64,000 nt of DNA from Harmonia axyridis (GCF_914767665.1 NC_059502.1:47218753-47282752); one strand, 5' to 3'. Shown: positions 50,141 to 62,990, counted from the first letter of the stretch. The notes: generated from the sequence alone by a model not told the origin. Numbers and translations are program-made.

Positions 50141-51340
50141 TGCACTTTTTCAGTGTTCAATAATGAGATAATTATTAAATTGACTCAAGAGATTAACAGA
50201 GTATGCTTTATCAGAATTAGTTAATACTGCTAAAGACGTTAATAAACCTATTAATTTCTTATATGGTTCATCATTACAACTCTCTTTTGTTGAATCAAAT
50301 TTCAATTAAGTTTTCAAAGGAGTTTTCATATGTTTACAATTAGACATGCTGAATTATTGCAATACATACTTGAAGAATATAAACAATTACTATACTACCT
50401 TTTTCATAATTTCTAGTGATATTCATCCCTAAACATTTTTAGCTTTCCCTGAATTCTTTATGATGAAATTATCACTTAAATTTTCTATCAGATATATTCA
50501 TTCAGAATTAACATTTGTTAAAACAAAAAAGTCATCCACGTACAATGCAACAACAGTTAGCAAGTTATTTTTTGATTTTATGTAAATACAATGCTCAATT
50601 GTTGATCTTTTTTAACTAATATCTGTCAAAATTTCATTTACTATATATATTTCCCTGTTCAATTTACTTCTGAGTAAAACCCAGAGCTACAAGCTTGCTC
50701 TATAACGTAACGAACCATCACGATTAAGCTTTAATTCAGCTGTCCTCCACTGAATCAGAATTATCTAGTGAAATTTCTATATCATCTCTTATCTATGATA
50801 ACTACATCTCGACTGGTATTAATGAAATTGTTACCTGTATCCCTTTGATCATTCACCAGAACCCACAAAAATCATTTTTGTCCATATACCTTCAAGAAAT
50901 ATGGAACAGAGGAGTATGCAAAATTCATCGATACAATTTTCAGATTCTAAAAACGCCTTAGTTCTTCAGGAATGTCCAATTGGTCTTTCAATATTATAAA
51001 TTATGGAAAATAACCTACTATTAACCAAATTTTTAGATTTCAAAAGGTGTCCTTCCTTGTATTTCTTAATAAATTATGAAATAGAAGAATAATTTGTTGC
51101 TCAACTGAAAAAAGTATTGATGAACCTCGGAAATGAGGGACTTCTTATAACCTGATTTCTCAAAGATGTTACTGATATTATTACGATGGCTTGTAAGGCA
51201 ACATTAGCCATGGGTTTTTGAAAGGTAGATCTATTCATTCTGCCCCTTTTTAGTTTATTATAGCTATACTGAATATTCCTAAAACAAAATTTCACTGTAG
51301 GTCTTTTCATAGATCTTATCGAATGATTATGTAAATTCAA
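50140..51340 (-). pseudogene. Ty1/Copia pol relic in unit 1
   Basis: Minus-strand fragments in the right order: a pre-integrase-like piece (51340-51101, KLKRGRMNRSTFQKPMANVA), an RT start (DGSLRYRASL near 50700-50740), the RT active site (ALYVDDFFVLT near 50520-50560), and an RNase H region piece near 50150-50300. Many stops and indels separate them. Domain order integrase then RT, and YVDD with DGSLRYR, identify the Copia superfamily. It is long dead, and the same relic is in unit 2. Confidence 0.75.
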
Positions 51341-52526
51341 TATTTGTCAAAACTGAAAATAAACATTGAATGCAGTTTCTTTTTCAGGTAGTATTTCTAT
51401 TGACTGATAATAACTCTCACATTTTGATTATGCATTTTTCCCAAATTTTTCAAAAAAGAAAGGAATTGCCATTTCTAGAGAAATGAGAATTTCAGATTTC
51501 AAAATGTCTAATTACTACTTCAAATATATATACACCCTATATAATTGTTGATCAAATATTGTGTATTTCTTTACAAATTAGTTAATAATTTGAAGCTTTA
51601 ATCTCAATTTTCAGACTTGAATTGGTCCAACATCTCTAGATACTTCTAATTGATATTCGACAAATAAATATCCTGTATAATTATTCATCCAAACGAAAAT
51701 AATCCATCTTCTGAAAAGAAAAACAATGTTTACTATATAGAATTAATTTTAATAATGATTCAAAAGTAATGAAATTTTGCAGACTTACTTATTTTGGGTC
51801 TTAGATCACGAATCCGCTGTCATAAATTCATTAATTCAGCTAGTTTTTTTTTTTAATTGTGAAATTGGCCTAATGAAGGTGAGGTTATCCACATTAATAG
51901 CTAGTTTTCTTGTATTTTATTAACTGATTCTCGTTAGAAATGATTAATTAATCACATTTCAACATTTCCCTGAAATAAAAATGCCTTTTTTTTGTCAAAA
52001 TCGATGATTTTATCGATTGTTTATATATGGCGGCGGCCATCATGTTTAATACGTAACGTCTGTCAGATGCATAGACCTAATATTAGATCTAATAATCTGC
52101 AACGTTGCCTGTATGCCAGATCTTCTTGATGGGATCGGTTTTTTACATGGTGGAAATTCATATTAATAGATAAACTGTATGGAAACTCATAATTTTCGCA
52201 CAGCTATTCGAGCAGAAAATTCGGCAAGTTTATTTTCGAAATGAATAAATGGTAGTTCATATGGTGTTATTCTGGTTTTTTCGATATTGGCATCGGATTC
52301 AGTTTAGTACTCCTGAACATATACAGGGACATTGATGTTGACGAGGACGCTGTGATTACAAGGTTTTCAAAGGGTTCACAGACCAAATTAGATGTTGTGT
52401 TATACTTGCCAATTGTCTTCTTTTTTTTTCATATGAAACAATAGATTTACTATTTTTTTTTTAATTTCTACCTGAATAGATAAAACCGTGATAAGTAAAT
52501 AAATATATTACAATATAACAAATACA
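51341..52526. other. AT-rich non-coding part of unit 1
   Basis: No gene seen. Positions about 51531-51540 (caaatatatatacacc) are the empty version of the Ginger-like insertion site of unit 2. Near 52030 a short palindrome, atggcggcggccat, is the only GC-rich feature. Confidence 0.5.
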
Positions 52527-53757
52527 TAAGCGTACAAATTTTTTTACCGAAATTTGAGGCTTTATTGTAAATATACATTTGGTTATACATTTATGATTCG
52601 AAATATTGCCCATCGCTGGTCACTTTACTTTCTCACATCTTTCGAGCAGCGTACGAATTGAAAAAACTGGTCATCTTTTGAAGCGAACCACGAATCGATC
52701 CAAGTTTTTAATTCTTCATAAGATAGGAAGTGCTGGTCAGCCAGGCTGTGTGCTATTGATCGAAACAAGTGATAGTCCGAGGAAGCAACGTCTGGAGAAT
52801 ACGTCGGGTGGGGTAGGAATTCCCATTTCAACTTTTTCAAGTATATCTTGACTTTCGCAACATGGAGTCGAGCATTGTCATGCAGTAAAATCCATTCATC
52901 TACTCTCTCGTCGTATTGCGGCGGTTTGTCTCTCAATGCTCGACACAAACGCATTGATTGCGTTCGATAACGATCATAATACACTACGCCGAGCTGGTCC
53001 CACCAAATACTGAGCATGACCTTAGAACCGAGAATATTCGGTTTAGCCGTCGACGTGGAAGCATGGCCGGGATATCCACATGATTTTATGTGCTTGGGAT
53101 TATCGTAATGAATCCGTTTTTCGTCTCCAGTCCCAATCCGATGCAGAAATTCCTTCCGTCTTTGCCTCGAAAGCAGCTGTTCACAAACAAACAAACTCCG
53201 TTCAAACACCTCCCGGCTTCAACTCGTACGGCACCCACTTTTCTTGTTTCTGAATCATTCCTATGACTTTCAGGCGTTTTGGAAGGGCTTGTAGTCCTAA
53301 TGATCCTGTCAATTATTGTTGCGTTTGAAATGAGTCTTGATCAAGTATTGCCTCCAATTCTGCATCTTCAAAAACCTTCTCTCTTCCACCGCGATGCTGG
53401 TCTTCGACATCAAAATCACCATTCTTGAAGCGTTGAAACCACTCTCGGCACGTTCTTTCACTAATAGCGGCCTCACCATAGGTATTTGAGAGTATTCGAT
53501 GAGCCTCAGCCGCAGATTTATTCATATTTCAGTAGAAAATTAAAACCTCCCTCAAATGACGAGAATTTGACTCGTAAGCTGACATGGTTAATCGTGAATA
53601 ACTTTATGATGCAGACACAAATCGACTAACATGTCGATGGCGTTATGTTCACAAATAACTAAACTTATTGTATGACATCTACGATATATTTATTTCGACT
53701 ACCACTTACCGTTACAGCCAGCTATTGCAAAACGGCAAGAGCAAAGTTGTACGCCTA
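52527..53757 (-). mobile_element. mariner transposon in unit 1
   Basis: About 1.23 kb with short inverted ends (TAAGCGTACAA on the left, TAGGCGTACAA on the right) and TA at both tips. It holds a frameshifted mariner transposase on the minus strand. Its right end is fused to the truncated left arm of a foldback element. Confidence 0.8.
52625..53525 (-). pseudogene. mariner transposase (broken), unit 1
   Basis: The N-terminal helix-turn-helix part (53525-53313) has NKSAAEAHRILSNTYGE and CREWFQRFKNGDFDVED. After a frame change the catalytic part (53209-52625) follows: TGDEKRIHYDN (first Asp), LGSKVMLSIWWDQLGVVYY, WILLHDNARLHVA (second Asp), and YSPDVASSDYHLF (third Asp). The spacing of the last two is one residue short of the mariner D,D34D rule. 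A segment around WWDQLGVVYY-DRYRTQ is deleted relative to unit 2, which has ELLKPTETITG there. Inactive cut-and-paste transposase. Confidence 0.88.
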
Positions 53758-55933
53758 AATCTAAAATTTCGGAATATGACATTGTTCAGCTAAAATATTT
53801 TCGAAGTTCAGGCGCTTCCGGTTATATAAGAATTAAAAAATTTTTTTTCAAAACAAACTTTTTTTTCATTTTATGTCTTAGATATTATCGAGATTTCCAT
53901 TTCAATTACTCTTTGCTAAAATTATTGTGTTAGTCCTCATAGTTTTCAAAATATCAAGGAAAAACCGTAAAAAAGAGAGAATTTCCTTAGTCACAATTAC
54001 CTGAATTATTTTTACTGTGAATATCCTATGCCTATTTCAATTCACTTTCTCAAACTAAAATGATGTTGGAACATCGTGCATATCTTGAATTTGAGAAATA
54101 TCATTACAGGGTGCCAAAAATTGTGAACAAAATTTGATCATAACTTTCGATTTTCAAATCAGAACCCTATTTTTTTGTGATTTCGCTGGATTCTACGGTA
54201 AAAAATAAGAGTAGTGTCCAGACGTGATTATGCTCTCAAATTCAATAATTCAAGAGTTATTTGAGTTTTTATGAATTTATGTTATACGTAGGGTCAATTT
54301 TATTCGATCTGTTTCCAGACAGACTAGCAATAATACTCTATGACCATAGAAATTTAAATATCTAATTACTTTACATGTGACAGGTATTTTCATTATCAAA
54401 GCTTCACTAATTTGATTTCACGAATTGAATTTCCGATATTCAAATGACAAAATTCTGGATATTCTTTTCTCTAATTATGTGACAAATCAGTTCTTTCCGG
54501 CACATTTTGTGGAACAAAATAGACTGGAACGGATTTATCTATTATTTGTCAAATTTGTGATACAGAAAACTGTTCTACCAACCAACATTTTTCAATGCAA
54601 AAATCACTAATAGATATTCATGGAAATTTCCGTCAATTTCAATAAAAAGGCAGTGAATTCGGGAACATAATGTTTAAAACTCGTACAGAAGGCTCATTCT
54701 ACCACTCGGTCATTCTGAACTCTTGGAAGAATATCAATAAGTTCTGCACTTGTATTATAAATATCTAATTCCATATTCACGATGAATGCAATAGAATTAT
54801 TGGTAGAACTCATCAAATTTTAAATCAGAAATTTCCTCATCTACTTGAAAGGATGTTGCATACTTCATGAATATCCATTATACTGGATGGAGTACCTACC
54901 TAGAAGAAAAAAACCTCTACCTACCAAATGAAATAAAATCATGCAGGACTCCTGTGTGCCAATTCTATTCATATGAAAAAGCGGTAGAATACATTTTATG
55001 AATTCAGGAAAAAATCAGCGTGGTGATGAAAAGGGAGTAACAGAAAGTTTGAAACATTCTTCCGAATTATCTTCTCGTCAATTGGTGGTAAATGTGGATA
55101 TTTCTGATTGAATGCTCGACAAGTTCTCGAAACAATTCTGTTGCATTCACCGTGGATATGGAATAGATCCAGAATTTCATTATTTGAATAACGGGGATTC
55201 ATATCATCAAATTATAATCTACTAGATTCAATAATGAGTACACCTGTCACTTTGAAATAATTGAATATTTGAAACGCACTCTAGAAACAGATTGAATGAA
55301 ATTGACCCTACGTATAACATAAATTCATAAAATCTGGAATAACTCTTGAATTATTGAATTTGAGAGCATAATCATGTTTGAACACTACCCTTATTTTTAC
55401 CGTAGAATTCAACGAAATCACAAAAAAATAGGGTTCTGATTTGAAAATCGAAAGTTATGATCAAATTTTGTTCACAATTTTTGGCACAATATTTGAAACA
55501 CCCTGTGATGATATTTTTCAAATTCAAAGATATGCACGATATTCCAACATCATTCTAGTTTGTGAAAGTGAATTGAGTATACGCATAGGATATTCACAGT
55601 GAAAATAATTCACGTGATAGTGACTATGGAAATTCTCTCTTTTTTACGGTTTTTTCTTAATATTTTGAAAACTATGAGAACTAACGCAATAATTTTAGCA
55701 GAGAGTAATTGAGAATGGAAATCTTTATAATATCTGAGACACAAAATGAAAAAAAATGTTTTTTTCGAAGAATTTTTTTTTTAATTCTTGTATAACCGGA
55801 AGTGCCAGAACTTCTAAAATATTTTAGCTGAATAGGGCATCATGAACAATGTCATATTCTGAATTTTCAGATTTCAAATCGGCCCCGTTCTCCAGAAACG
55901 TCTAATAGGCCTTCGAACTTGAAACACCCTGTA
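53758..55933. mobile_element. Foldback transposon in unit 1 (left tip lost)
   Basis: Second copy of the inner foldback at 39402-41665, with its centre in the opposite orientation. The right arm ends cttgaaacaccctgta (55933); the left arm starts without its tip next to the mariner. The centre contains, on the minus strand, a DUF4817-like start (55202 downward, YSNNEILDLFHIHGECNR) and on the plus strand a partner start at 54425 (MNFRYSNDKILDILF). No full transposase is left. Confidence 0.75.
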
Positions 55934-56230
55934 TAAATATTCATATAAATATCTAAATATAAATATTTTTGAGAGGTTAAGCTCGATATCGGTGTAATCT
56001 GGGATTTGGTCCCATAGAAAAACTCGAAACCCTCAACGGCGAACCCCCTCAAAATTTAAGGCTAGGACCGCCCTTGGTTTGTCGTCATGGAAAGTTATTT
56101 GCATCAAATATTTTCATGTGAGCAAGGGCGAACCGGTATGTTCTAGGAAAGAAGTCTTATAGAATTCTACCCTAGAATCAGCATAGGATACCGAGTGAAT
56201 CGTCTAAAATCAGCTAACGATACATGGTTT

Positions 56231-56330
56231 CCGAAAAAATCTTTTATTTTCTAGAGGGATACCCAGTGAAGGATCTACCGGCATAGTGACGGGGTCCAAG
56301 GGGCGGAGCCCCTTCGGCGAGCAGAGCGAG
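56231..56330 (+). repeat. GC-rich 3' tail of unit 1 with hairpin
   Basis: Contains ccaaggggc-gga-gccccttcgg, a stem of at least seven G/C-rich pairs, followed by cgagcagagcgag and the junction tctaag. A hairpin shortly before a CTRR end is the Helitron 3' signature; here CTAA would overlap the start of unit 2. Its base composition differs sharply from the AT-rich surroundings. Confidence 0.6.
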
Positions 56331-57847
56331 TCTAAGTATATATAAAACCGCTTGCACATATACGTCAAACTTTAAACGTAAAATCACAGCCCAAACGGGA
56401 CCATCTAGAGCAAAAATGACAAGAATAAGACCCCCCTCAAAATCGTCTGGAGATCCCGGGAAAAATCCCAAACCTTCGATTCTCCCCGCGGTTTTCGAGT
56501 ATACGGGGTGTTTCGGATCATTTTGACATTTCAGGTCCCATATTTCTGTGGTATCTGTGGACAATTTGGCTGTCAGTGTCATGTTAATAATAAATATTCC
56601 ATTTCGATATATGAAAGTTCTTGAAAAAGCTTGCAGTTTCCAAAATTGTTATTCAATATTTAAATAAATGCCGACAGATAAAATGCAAAGTCTTCGGCGA
56701 ATCAAAAATTCGATAGATATTTGTCAAAATTTGGAAATGAATATTGATATCATCGAATGCATTTTCAGTTCAGGTTCGTTTGAAGGGTTTGTATAATTAT
56801 TGATTCAATTGGATGAATGTTACTTTATTTCAGGAATTTTTCGTTTATATTCCACAAACTATAAAACTACATTCTCTTTCGTGAGAATTTGAATCTATTG
56901 CGACAGAAGATGGAACTACAAAAGAGAACAGAAGCTTCATCTGATCATGTATTAAACAGATAGAAAAACTCCTTATAGATAATTCACAATTGGCTTTATT
57001 ACTGGAAAAAGAGATGACAGATGACATTCAAAAATTTCCATGTGTTTTTTGAATATCTGAAATATACACTTTTACGACAGGAGAGTGCAAAAATATAAAT
57101 GACCCATCCGTTTTTGAAGAATTTGAGTGCAGTGCTGTTGAATTTATAATGAATAAGTCAAGTCGTTGTGAAATCTTCCATACGAATAATTTCAACTATA
57201 TATTATCTATTATATTATTTGCCGCTCCACTGGAACATGTATTAATAAACCTTGGAAATTAGAGACTCAAACTTTTTACCTGATTTCTCATAAAGGTTCC
57301 ACCAGTTATGAGGTAACATAAGCCATGGGTATTTGAAAGGCAAGTCTATTCATTCTGTCTCTTTTTAGTTTGTTTATTAAAGCTATACTAGGATATACAT
57401 ATAAAAAATCAGTTGAAATACTATTCAAAATGTTACGACAGAAATAAAATTTAAAGGATCATTCAGTATATGAAGAATTCCAACATGGCAGTTACTTTTG
57501 AAATTGGTATCAATTTTCCAGCAATTCAATATAGGTATAAAATACTTTAAAAAGTAACTATTCATCAAAACTTTCCATTTCATGAATGAATGATTAAACT
57601 TGTATAAACATGTAGATACCTATTTCACTAGTTTTCAATCGTTATAGGAATAGTTGCTCTATGGCCAGTTTGAAAATGCTATCCTACTGATTTATTCATT
57701 GCTTTTGATTTTGGTAAAAATTACATTATTAATTGATTCAGATCCAAAGTTATCATTTGAAAAAAATCAAGTCAGTGTAGTTATTCGAACCCACTAATAT
57801 GTGTCAATAGTATTGGCCGATACAATTTTAGTACCGATTTCAAATAC

Positions 57848-59080
57848 TCAGTTCCTTTTGACTGATGTAAAAATTGAACAATGATCTTTGTATCTTGAAA
57901 TGAGTTTTGCACTTTTCCAGTGTTCAACAATGAAATAATTATTAAATTGACTCAAGAAATTAACAGAGTATGCTATATCAGGACTAGTTAATACTGCTAA
58001 AGATGTTAATAAATCTATTAATTTCTTATATGGTTCATCATTACAACTCTCTTTTGTTGAATCAAATTTCAATTAAGTTTTCAAAGGAGTGATATTCAGC
58101 CCTAAACATTTTTTAGCTTTCCATAAATTCTTTATAATAAAATTATCATTTGAATTTTCTATCAGATATTATATTCATTCAGAATTAACATTAGTTAAAA
58201 CGAAAAAGTCATTCACGTACAATGCAACAACAGTTAGCAAGTTATTTTTTTATTTTATGTAGATACAATGCTCAATTGTTGATCTTTTTTAACTAATATC
58301 TATCAAAATTTTATTTACTATATATATTGCCCTGTTCAATTTACTTCTGAGTAAAACCCAGAGCTACAAGCTTACTCTATAACGTAGCGAACCATCATTC
58401 AGCTGTCCTCCACTAAATCAGAATTATCTAGTGAAATTTCTATATCATCCCTTATCTATGATAACTACATCTCGACTGGTATTAATGAAATTGTTACCTG
58501 TATCCCTTTGATCATTCACCAGAACCCATAAAAATCATTTTTGTCCCTATACCTTCAAGAAATATGCAACAGAAGAGTATGCAAAATTCATCGATACAAT
58601 TTTCAGATTCTAAAAACGCCTTAGTTCTTCAGGAATGTCCAATTGGTCTTTCGATATTATAAATTATTGAAAATAACCTACTATTAACCAAATTTTTAGA
58701 TTTCAAAAGGTGTCCTTCCTTATATTCTAAATATATACACCCTATATAATTGTTGATCATATATTGTATTTCTTAATAAATTATGGAATAGAAGAATAAT
58801 TTGTTGCTCAACTGAAAAAAGTATTGATGAACCTTGGAAATGAGGGACTTCTTATAACCTGATCAAAGATGTTACATCTAAATAATATGATATTATTATG
58901 ATTGCTTGTAAGGCAACATAAGCCATGGGTTTTTGAAAGGTAGATCTATTCATTCTGCCTCTTTTCAGTTCATTATAGCTATACTGAATATTCCTAAAAC
59001 AAAATTTCACTGTAGATCTTTTCATAGATCTTATCGAATGATTATGTAAATTCAATTTGTCAAAACTGAAAATAAACATT
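57848..59080 (-). pseudogene. Ty1/Copia pol relic in unit 2
   Basis: The same relic as 50140-51340. The best readable piece is 58072-57848, with VLTSPDIAYSVNFLSQFNN and HWKSAKLISRY, the RNase H-side segment of Copia pol. YVDD-region and pre-integrase fragments (59079-58852, KRGRMNRSTFQKPMAYVALQ) lie further right. No function remains. Confidence 0.78.
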
Positions 59081-59639
59081 GAATGCAGTTTCTTTATTTC
59101 AGGTGGTATTTCTATTGACTGATAATAACTCTCACATTTTGATTATGCATTTTTCCCAAATTTTTTAAAGAAGAAAGAAATTGCCATTTCTAGAGAAATG
59201 AGAATTTCAGATTTCAAAATGTCTAATTACTACTTCAAATATATATATGTTACGGGCAATGTAATTATTTAGGTCAGTATTCATAATGCTTGGTTATTAT
59301 GAATAATGACCATTAAAATTGGGCAATTTGATAAATTTCAATTACTTTACGATAACTTCTCACATTGCCCTGTCATTATGAATACTGCTATTATTTATTT
59401 GGGCACTTTGATTAATTGACAGCAATGGGACAACCACGTGCGTGTGATGTGATTTTGGCTGGCCAATCAGCATTCATTCTTTGTCGCTCGCCGCCTGTGT
59501 CCGTACCTGTGGCTTGCGTCGCATTATTTACGTTTTCTCGTTGCCTTTGGATGTTATTTAGCTTATGTGCGACAAATGCTTATTGAAATATCTCTTAAAT
59601 TCTGTCTATTTAGTGTTAGTGATTTTTCTATAAAATAAA

Positions 59640-60104
59640 ATGCAGGAACAGTCAATAACTGATGTCAGTGACATGAAGCATCGTTTTAATGAACGTCTGG
59701 ATGAATTATGTTCCTCAAAAGCTCAGAATACACAAATTCTCACAAAGCCTCAATATTTGGATTTAATAATAAAGGTTAAAACATCTAGAAGCAAAGTGGT
59801 AAATAAAAAACCTGAGGATTATCAGCGTTTACGTAGGTTTGATGTAATGACTATTGGAGAGAAGGAAAAGTTAATAGTTCCTGTAGAGGAAGGTAAAGAG
59901 CAGATAAGATTTTACGTACATCGGGAAGAGATATTTCAACTCTTACATGATGCACATATAGCAATTGGGCACGGTGGTCGAAACCGTATGGAAAAAGAGG
60001 TAAATTGTGCATGGGAAGCCCAGACACTCTCAAAGTCAGGGTTCCGTAGAACGTGCGAATCAGGACGTGGAAAATATGCTTTGTTCGTGGCTAGAAGACA
60101 ATAG
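59640..60104 (+). pseudogene. Ginger/KRBA2-like integrase, N-terminal part
   Basis: Starts at the ATG 59640. About 122 residues are in the true frame, including LTKPQYLDLIIKVK, YQRLRRFDVM and the first half of an H2C2 finger, HDAHIAIGHGGRNRM. The Cys pair of the finger and the first two catalytic Asp are missing. From about 60000 the sequence belongs to a later part of the integrase in another frame, so the last 30 residues are out of frame. An internal deletion near 60000 explains this. Confidence 0.75.
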
Positions 60105-60981
60105 CACCAGGAAATGGTCACAAGGTTTACGTTTTGTACAGCTAATGAAGAACAGAGCTCATCATAGTGGCATCAACTGTACTCCGTATGAGGCCATGTT
60201 TGGGACAAAGTTGAAAGTTGGTCTAAAAAGTTTTCTACCCACAGATGTTCTGAATAATATAAATTGTGAAGAGGACTTAGAAGTTTTAGTAAGAGATCAA
60301 AATAATGTACAGTCTGTAGAAGAAGGTCCTCTGCAAAATAAAACTGAGTCACATGTGTTAGCGGAGCTCCCAGGTCCAAGTCATCATGATGAGGAGGAAC
60401 TACTTTCTCTTGATAGTTATGTTCAAACTGATTTACATAATAAAGAATTTCAAGAACCTTTCGGACATGAAGATTCTCCGGAAGAACCCTATGTGAAAAA
60501 AAGGAAAGCCGACATATTAAAAATTAGGCAGATTTCAGCAAGAAATCTAAAAAAACAAGCTGAAAAAATGATTCAAGCTTCTACCTCAAAATTCCCTGAT
60601 GCTAAAAAAGGTGACACAGTTAGAGTTCGAGTCCCAGATGTCGACAGAGGTCGCGCCGATGGAAGAAATATTTTGGCATTTGTTCTTGAAGTAACAGATG
60701 CTAATATGTATAAATTAGGCACGAAACACGGAATTCTAAATCAACTTTATGCCAGGAACCAATTTACAATATGTAATGAGAAGTTTATATATGATGAAGA
60801 TATTCCACAGAGAGAGATTTCACTAAGAGAATGTGCAAGATTGTCATCCAAGACAGGGGGCCAAGGCTATAGGCGATGTAGCTGTAAAGGTGGCTGTAAA
60901 TCCGACAAGTGCAAGTGTCGTAAAGAAAAAAAGTTATGTAACTCAAAATGTCACCAAAGTGGTAGCTGCTCTAATAAATAG
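60007..60981 (+). pseudogene. Ginger/KRBA2-like integrase, C-terminal part with Cys-rich tail
   Basis: 324 residues. It begins with HGKPRHSQSQGSVERANQDV, the segment holding the catalytic Glu of the integrase core, then NCTPYEAMFGTKLKVGL. A long acidic linker follows, then a beta-rich C-terminal domain (KKGDTVRVRVPDVDRGRADG) and a Cys-rich tail (CSCKGGCKSDKCKCRKEKKL, CNSKCHQSGSC) like a CXC/tesmin motif, a DNA-binding module. It resembles insect proteins annotated as KRAB-A domain-containing protein 2-like. Without the upstream Asp residues it cannot be catalytic. The ATG at 60007 is internal. Confidence 0.78.
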
Positions 60982-61357
60982 ATATTATTATTGACATTTT
61001 GTGTAAATATAAATTTGTAAGTACGTACATATCTAATACTTTATTTTTATTTGGACTTAACTTCTGTTGGTACTTATTTCATCGCCACCGGTTTGTTTGT
61101 CAGCATTGGAAATTTTATTTGTTATTTTTGTTTCTTACTTTGTCAGTTAGATATGTAGAAATTTGTTATTTTTTATAAGAAATATGAATAAAAATTATTC
61201 TTAAATTGCCCACTTGACTTTTAGCATTATCCAAAATGACCGGGCAATGTGATATTTGCAGCATAATTTATCATTTTGTCATATCCTTTTGGGCACTTTT
61301 TAAATTGCCCGGGCATTATAAACAATGCCCAATTATTTACATTGCCCGTAACATATA

Positions 61358-62380
61358 CACCCTATATAATTGTTGATCAAATATTGTGTATTTCTTTACA
61401 AATTAGTTAATAATTTGAAGTTTTAATCTCAATTTTTAGACTTGAATTGGTCCACATCTCTAGATACTTCTAATTGATATTCGACAAATAAAGATCCTGT
61501 ATAATTATCCATCCAAACGAAAATAATCCATCTTCTGAAAAGAAAAACAATGTTTACTATATAGAATGAATTTTAATAATGATTCAAAAGTGATTAAATT
61601 TTGCACTTACTTATTTTGGGTCTTAGATTATGAATCCGCTGTCATAAATTCCTTAATCCAGCTAGTTTTTTTTTAATTGTGAATTTTTTTTCTTTAATTG
61701 TGAAATTGGCCTAATGAAGGTGAGGTTATCCACATTAATAGCTAGTTTTCTTGTATTTTATTAACTGATTCTCGTTAGAAATGATTAATTAATCACATTT
61801 CAAGCTTTCCCTGAAATAAAAATGCCTTTTTTTCGTCAAAATCGATGGTTTTATCGATTGTTTATATATGGCGTCGGCCATCATGTTTAATACGTATTAC
61901 TATTACGTATCGTCTGTCAGCTGCGAAATCATCTGCAACGTTGCCTGTATGCCAGATCTTCTTGATGGGATCGGTTTTTTACTTGGTGGAAATTCATATT
62001 AATAGATTGTTTGAGATTATGACGTATTATAAAACTGTATGGAAACTCATAATTTTCGCACAGCTATTCGAGCAGAAAATTCGGCAAATTTATTTTCGAA
62101 ATGAATAAATGGTAGTTCATATGGTGTTATTCTGGTTTTTTCGATATTGGCATCGGATTCAGTTTAGTCCTCCTGAACATATACAGGGACATTGATGTTG
62201 ACGAGGACGCTGTGATTACAAGGTTTTCAAAGGGTTCACAGACCAAATTAGATTTTGTGTTATACTTGCCAATTGTCTACTTTTTTTTTCATATGAAACA
62301 ATAGATTTACTATTTTTTTTTTAATTTCTACCTGAAAAGCTCAAACCGTTATAAGTAAATAAATATATTATAATATAACA
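61358..62380. other. AT-rich non-coding part of unit 2
   Basis: Aligns with about 51541-52530 of unit 1. No gene seen. Confidence 0.5.
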
Positions 62381-62653
62381 AATACATAAGCGTACAAATT
62401 TTTTTACCGAAATTTGAGGCTTTATTGTAAAACACTGGTTATACATTTATGATTCGAAATATTGCCCATCGCTGGTCACTATACTTTCTCACATCTTTCG
62501 GGCAGCGTACGAATTGAAAAAACTGGTCATCTTTTGAAGCGATCCACGAATCGATTCAAGTTTTTAATTCTTCATAAGATAGGAAGTGCTGGTCAGCCAG
62601 GCTGTGTGCTATTGATCGAAACAAGTGATAGTCCGAGGGAGCAACGTCTGGAG

Positions 62654-62990
62654 AAAACCGACTGAAACGATCACAGGCGATCGTTATCGAACGCAATCAA
62701 TGCGTTTGTGTCGAGCATTGAGAGACAAACCGCCGCAATACGACGAGAGAGTAGATGAATGGATTTTACTGCATGACAATGCTCGACTCCATGTCGGGTG
62801 GGGTAGGAATTCCCATTTCAACTTTTTCAAGTATATCTTGACTTTCGCAACATGGAGTCGAGCATTGTCATGCAGTAAAATCCATTCATCTACTCTCTCG
62901 TCGTATTGCGGCGGTTTGTCTCTCAATGCTCGACACAAACGCATTGATTGCGTTCGATAACGATCGCCTGTGATCGTTTCAGTCGGTTTT
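62654..62990. repeat. Perfect inverted duplication inside the unit 2 mariner
   Basis: Arms 62654-62793 and 62851-62990, 140 bases each, read as exact inverse copies where I compared them, with a 57-base spacer. Unit 1 has only the right arm sequence (in part). The left arm therefore arose as an inverse copy of the right one. Confidence 0.9.

Larger units (their letters stand above)
48868..56330 (+). mobile_element. Tandem unit 1 with Helitron-like ends
   Basis: Begins tctaagtatatataaaaccg, and the identical start recurs at 56331 directly after this unit's 3' tail. The 5' about 200 bases match 56331-56530 almost base for base. The start (TC, TATATATAAAA, then an AAACG-AAAATCAC-type stretch) resembles insect Helitron 5' ends. 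The 3' tail has a GC-rich hairpin (56300-56320) and the junction reads CTAA. No Rep/helicase gene is present. Contents in order: Copia relic, mariner, foldback element, tail. I am sure of the tandem structure and less sure of the Helitron label. Confidence 0.65.
59248..61353 (+). mobile_element. Ginger-like DNA transposon (Gypsy-type integrase), internally deleted
   Basis: 2106 bp with inverted ends TGTTACGGGCAATGTAA and inverse, and 4-bp target duplication tata (59244-59247 and 61354-61357). Unit 1 has the empty site at about 51531-51546 with a single tata. TGTNR termini and a 4-bp duplication fit the Ginger group of DNA transposons that encode an LTR-type integrase. Long subterminal inverted sequence (ataatg, gggca motifs) adjoins the ends. 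Confidence 0.82.

Noticed and set aside
55867..56052. 61-residue frame repeated at 63781-63966
   Set aside because: Crosses the end of the foldback element and repeats with the tandem unit; no domain.
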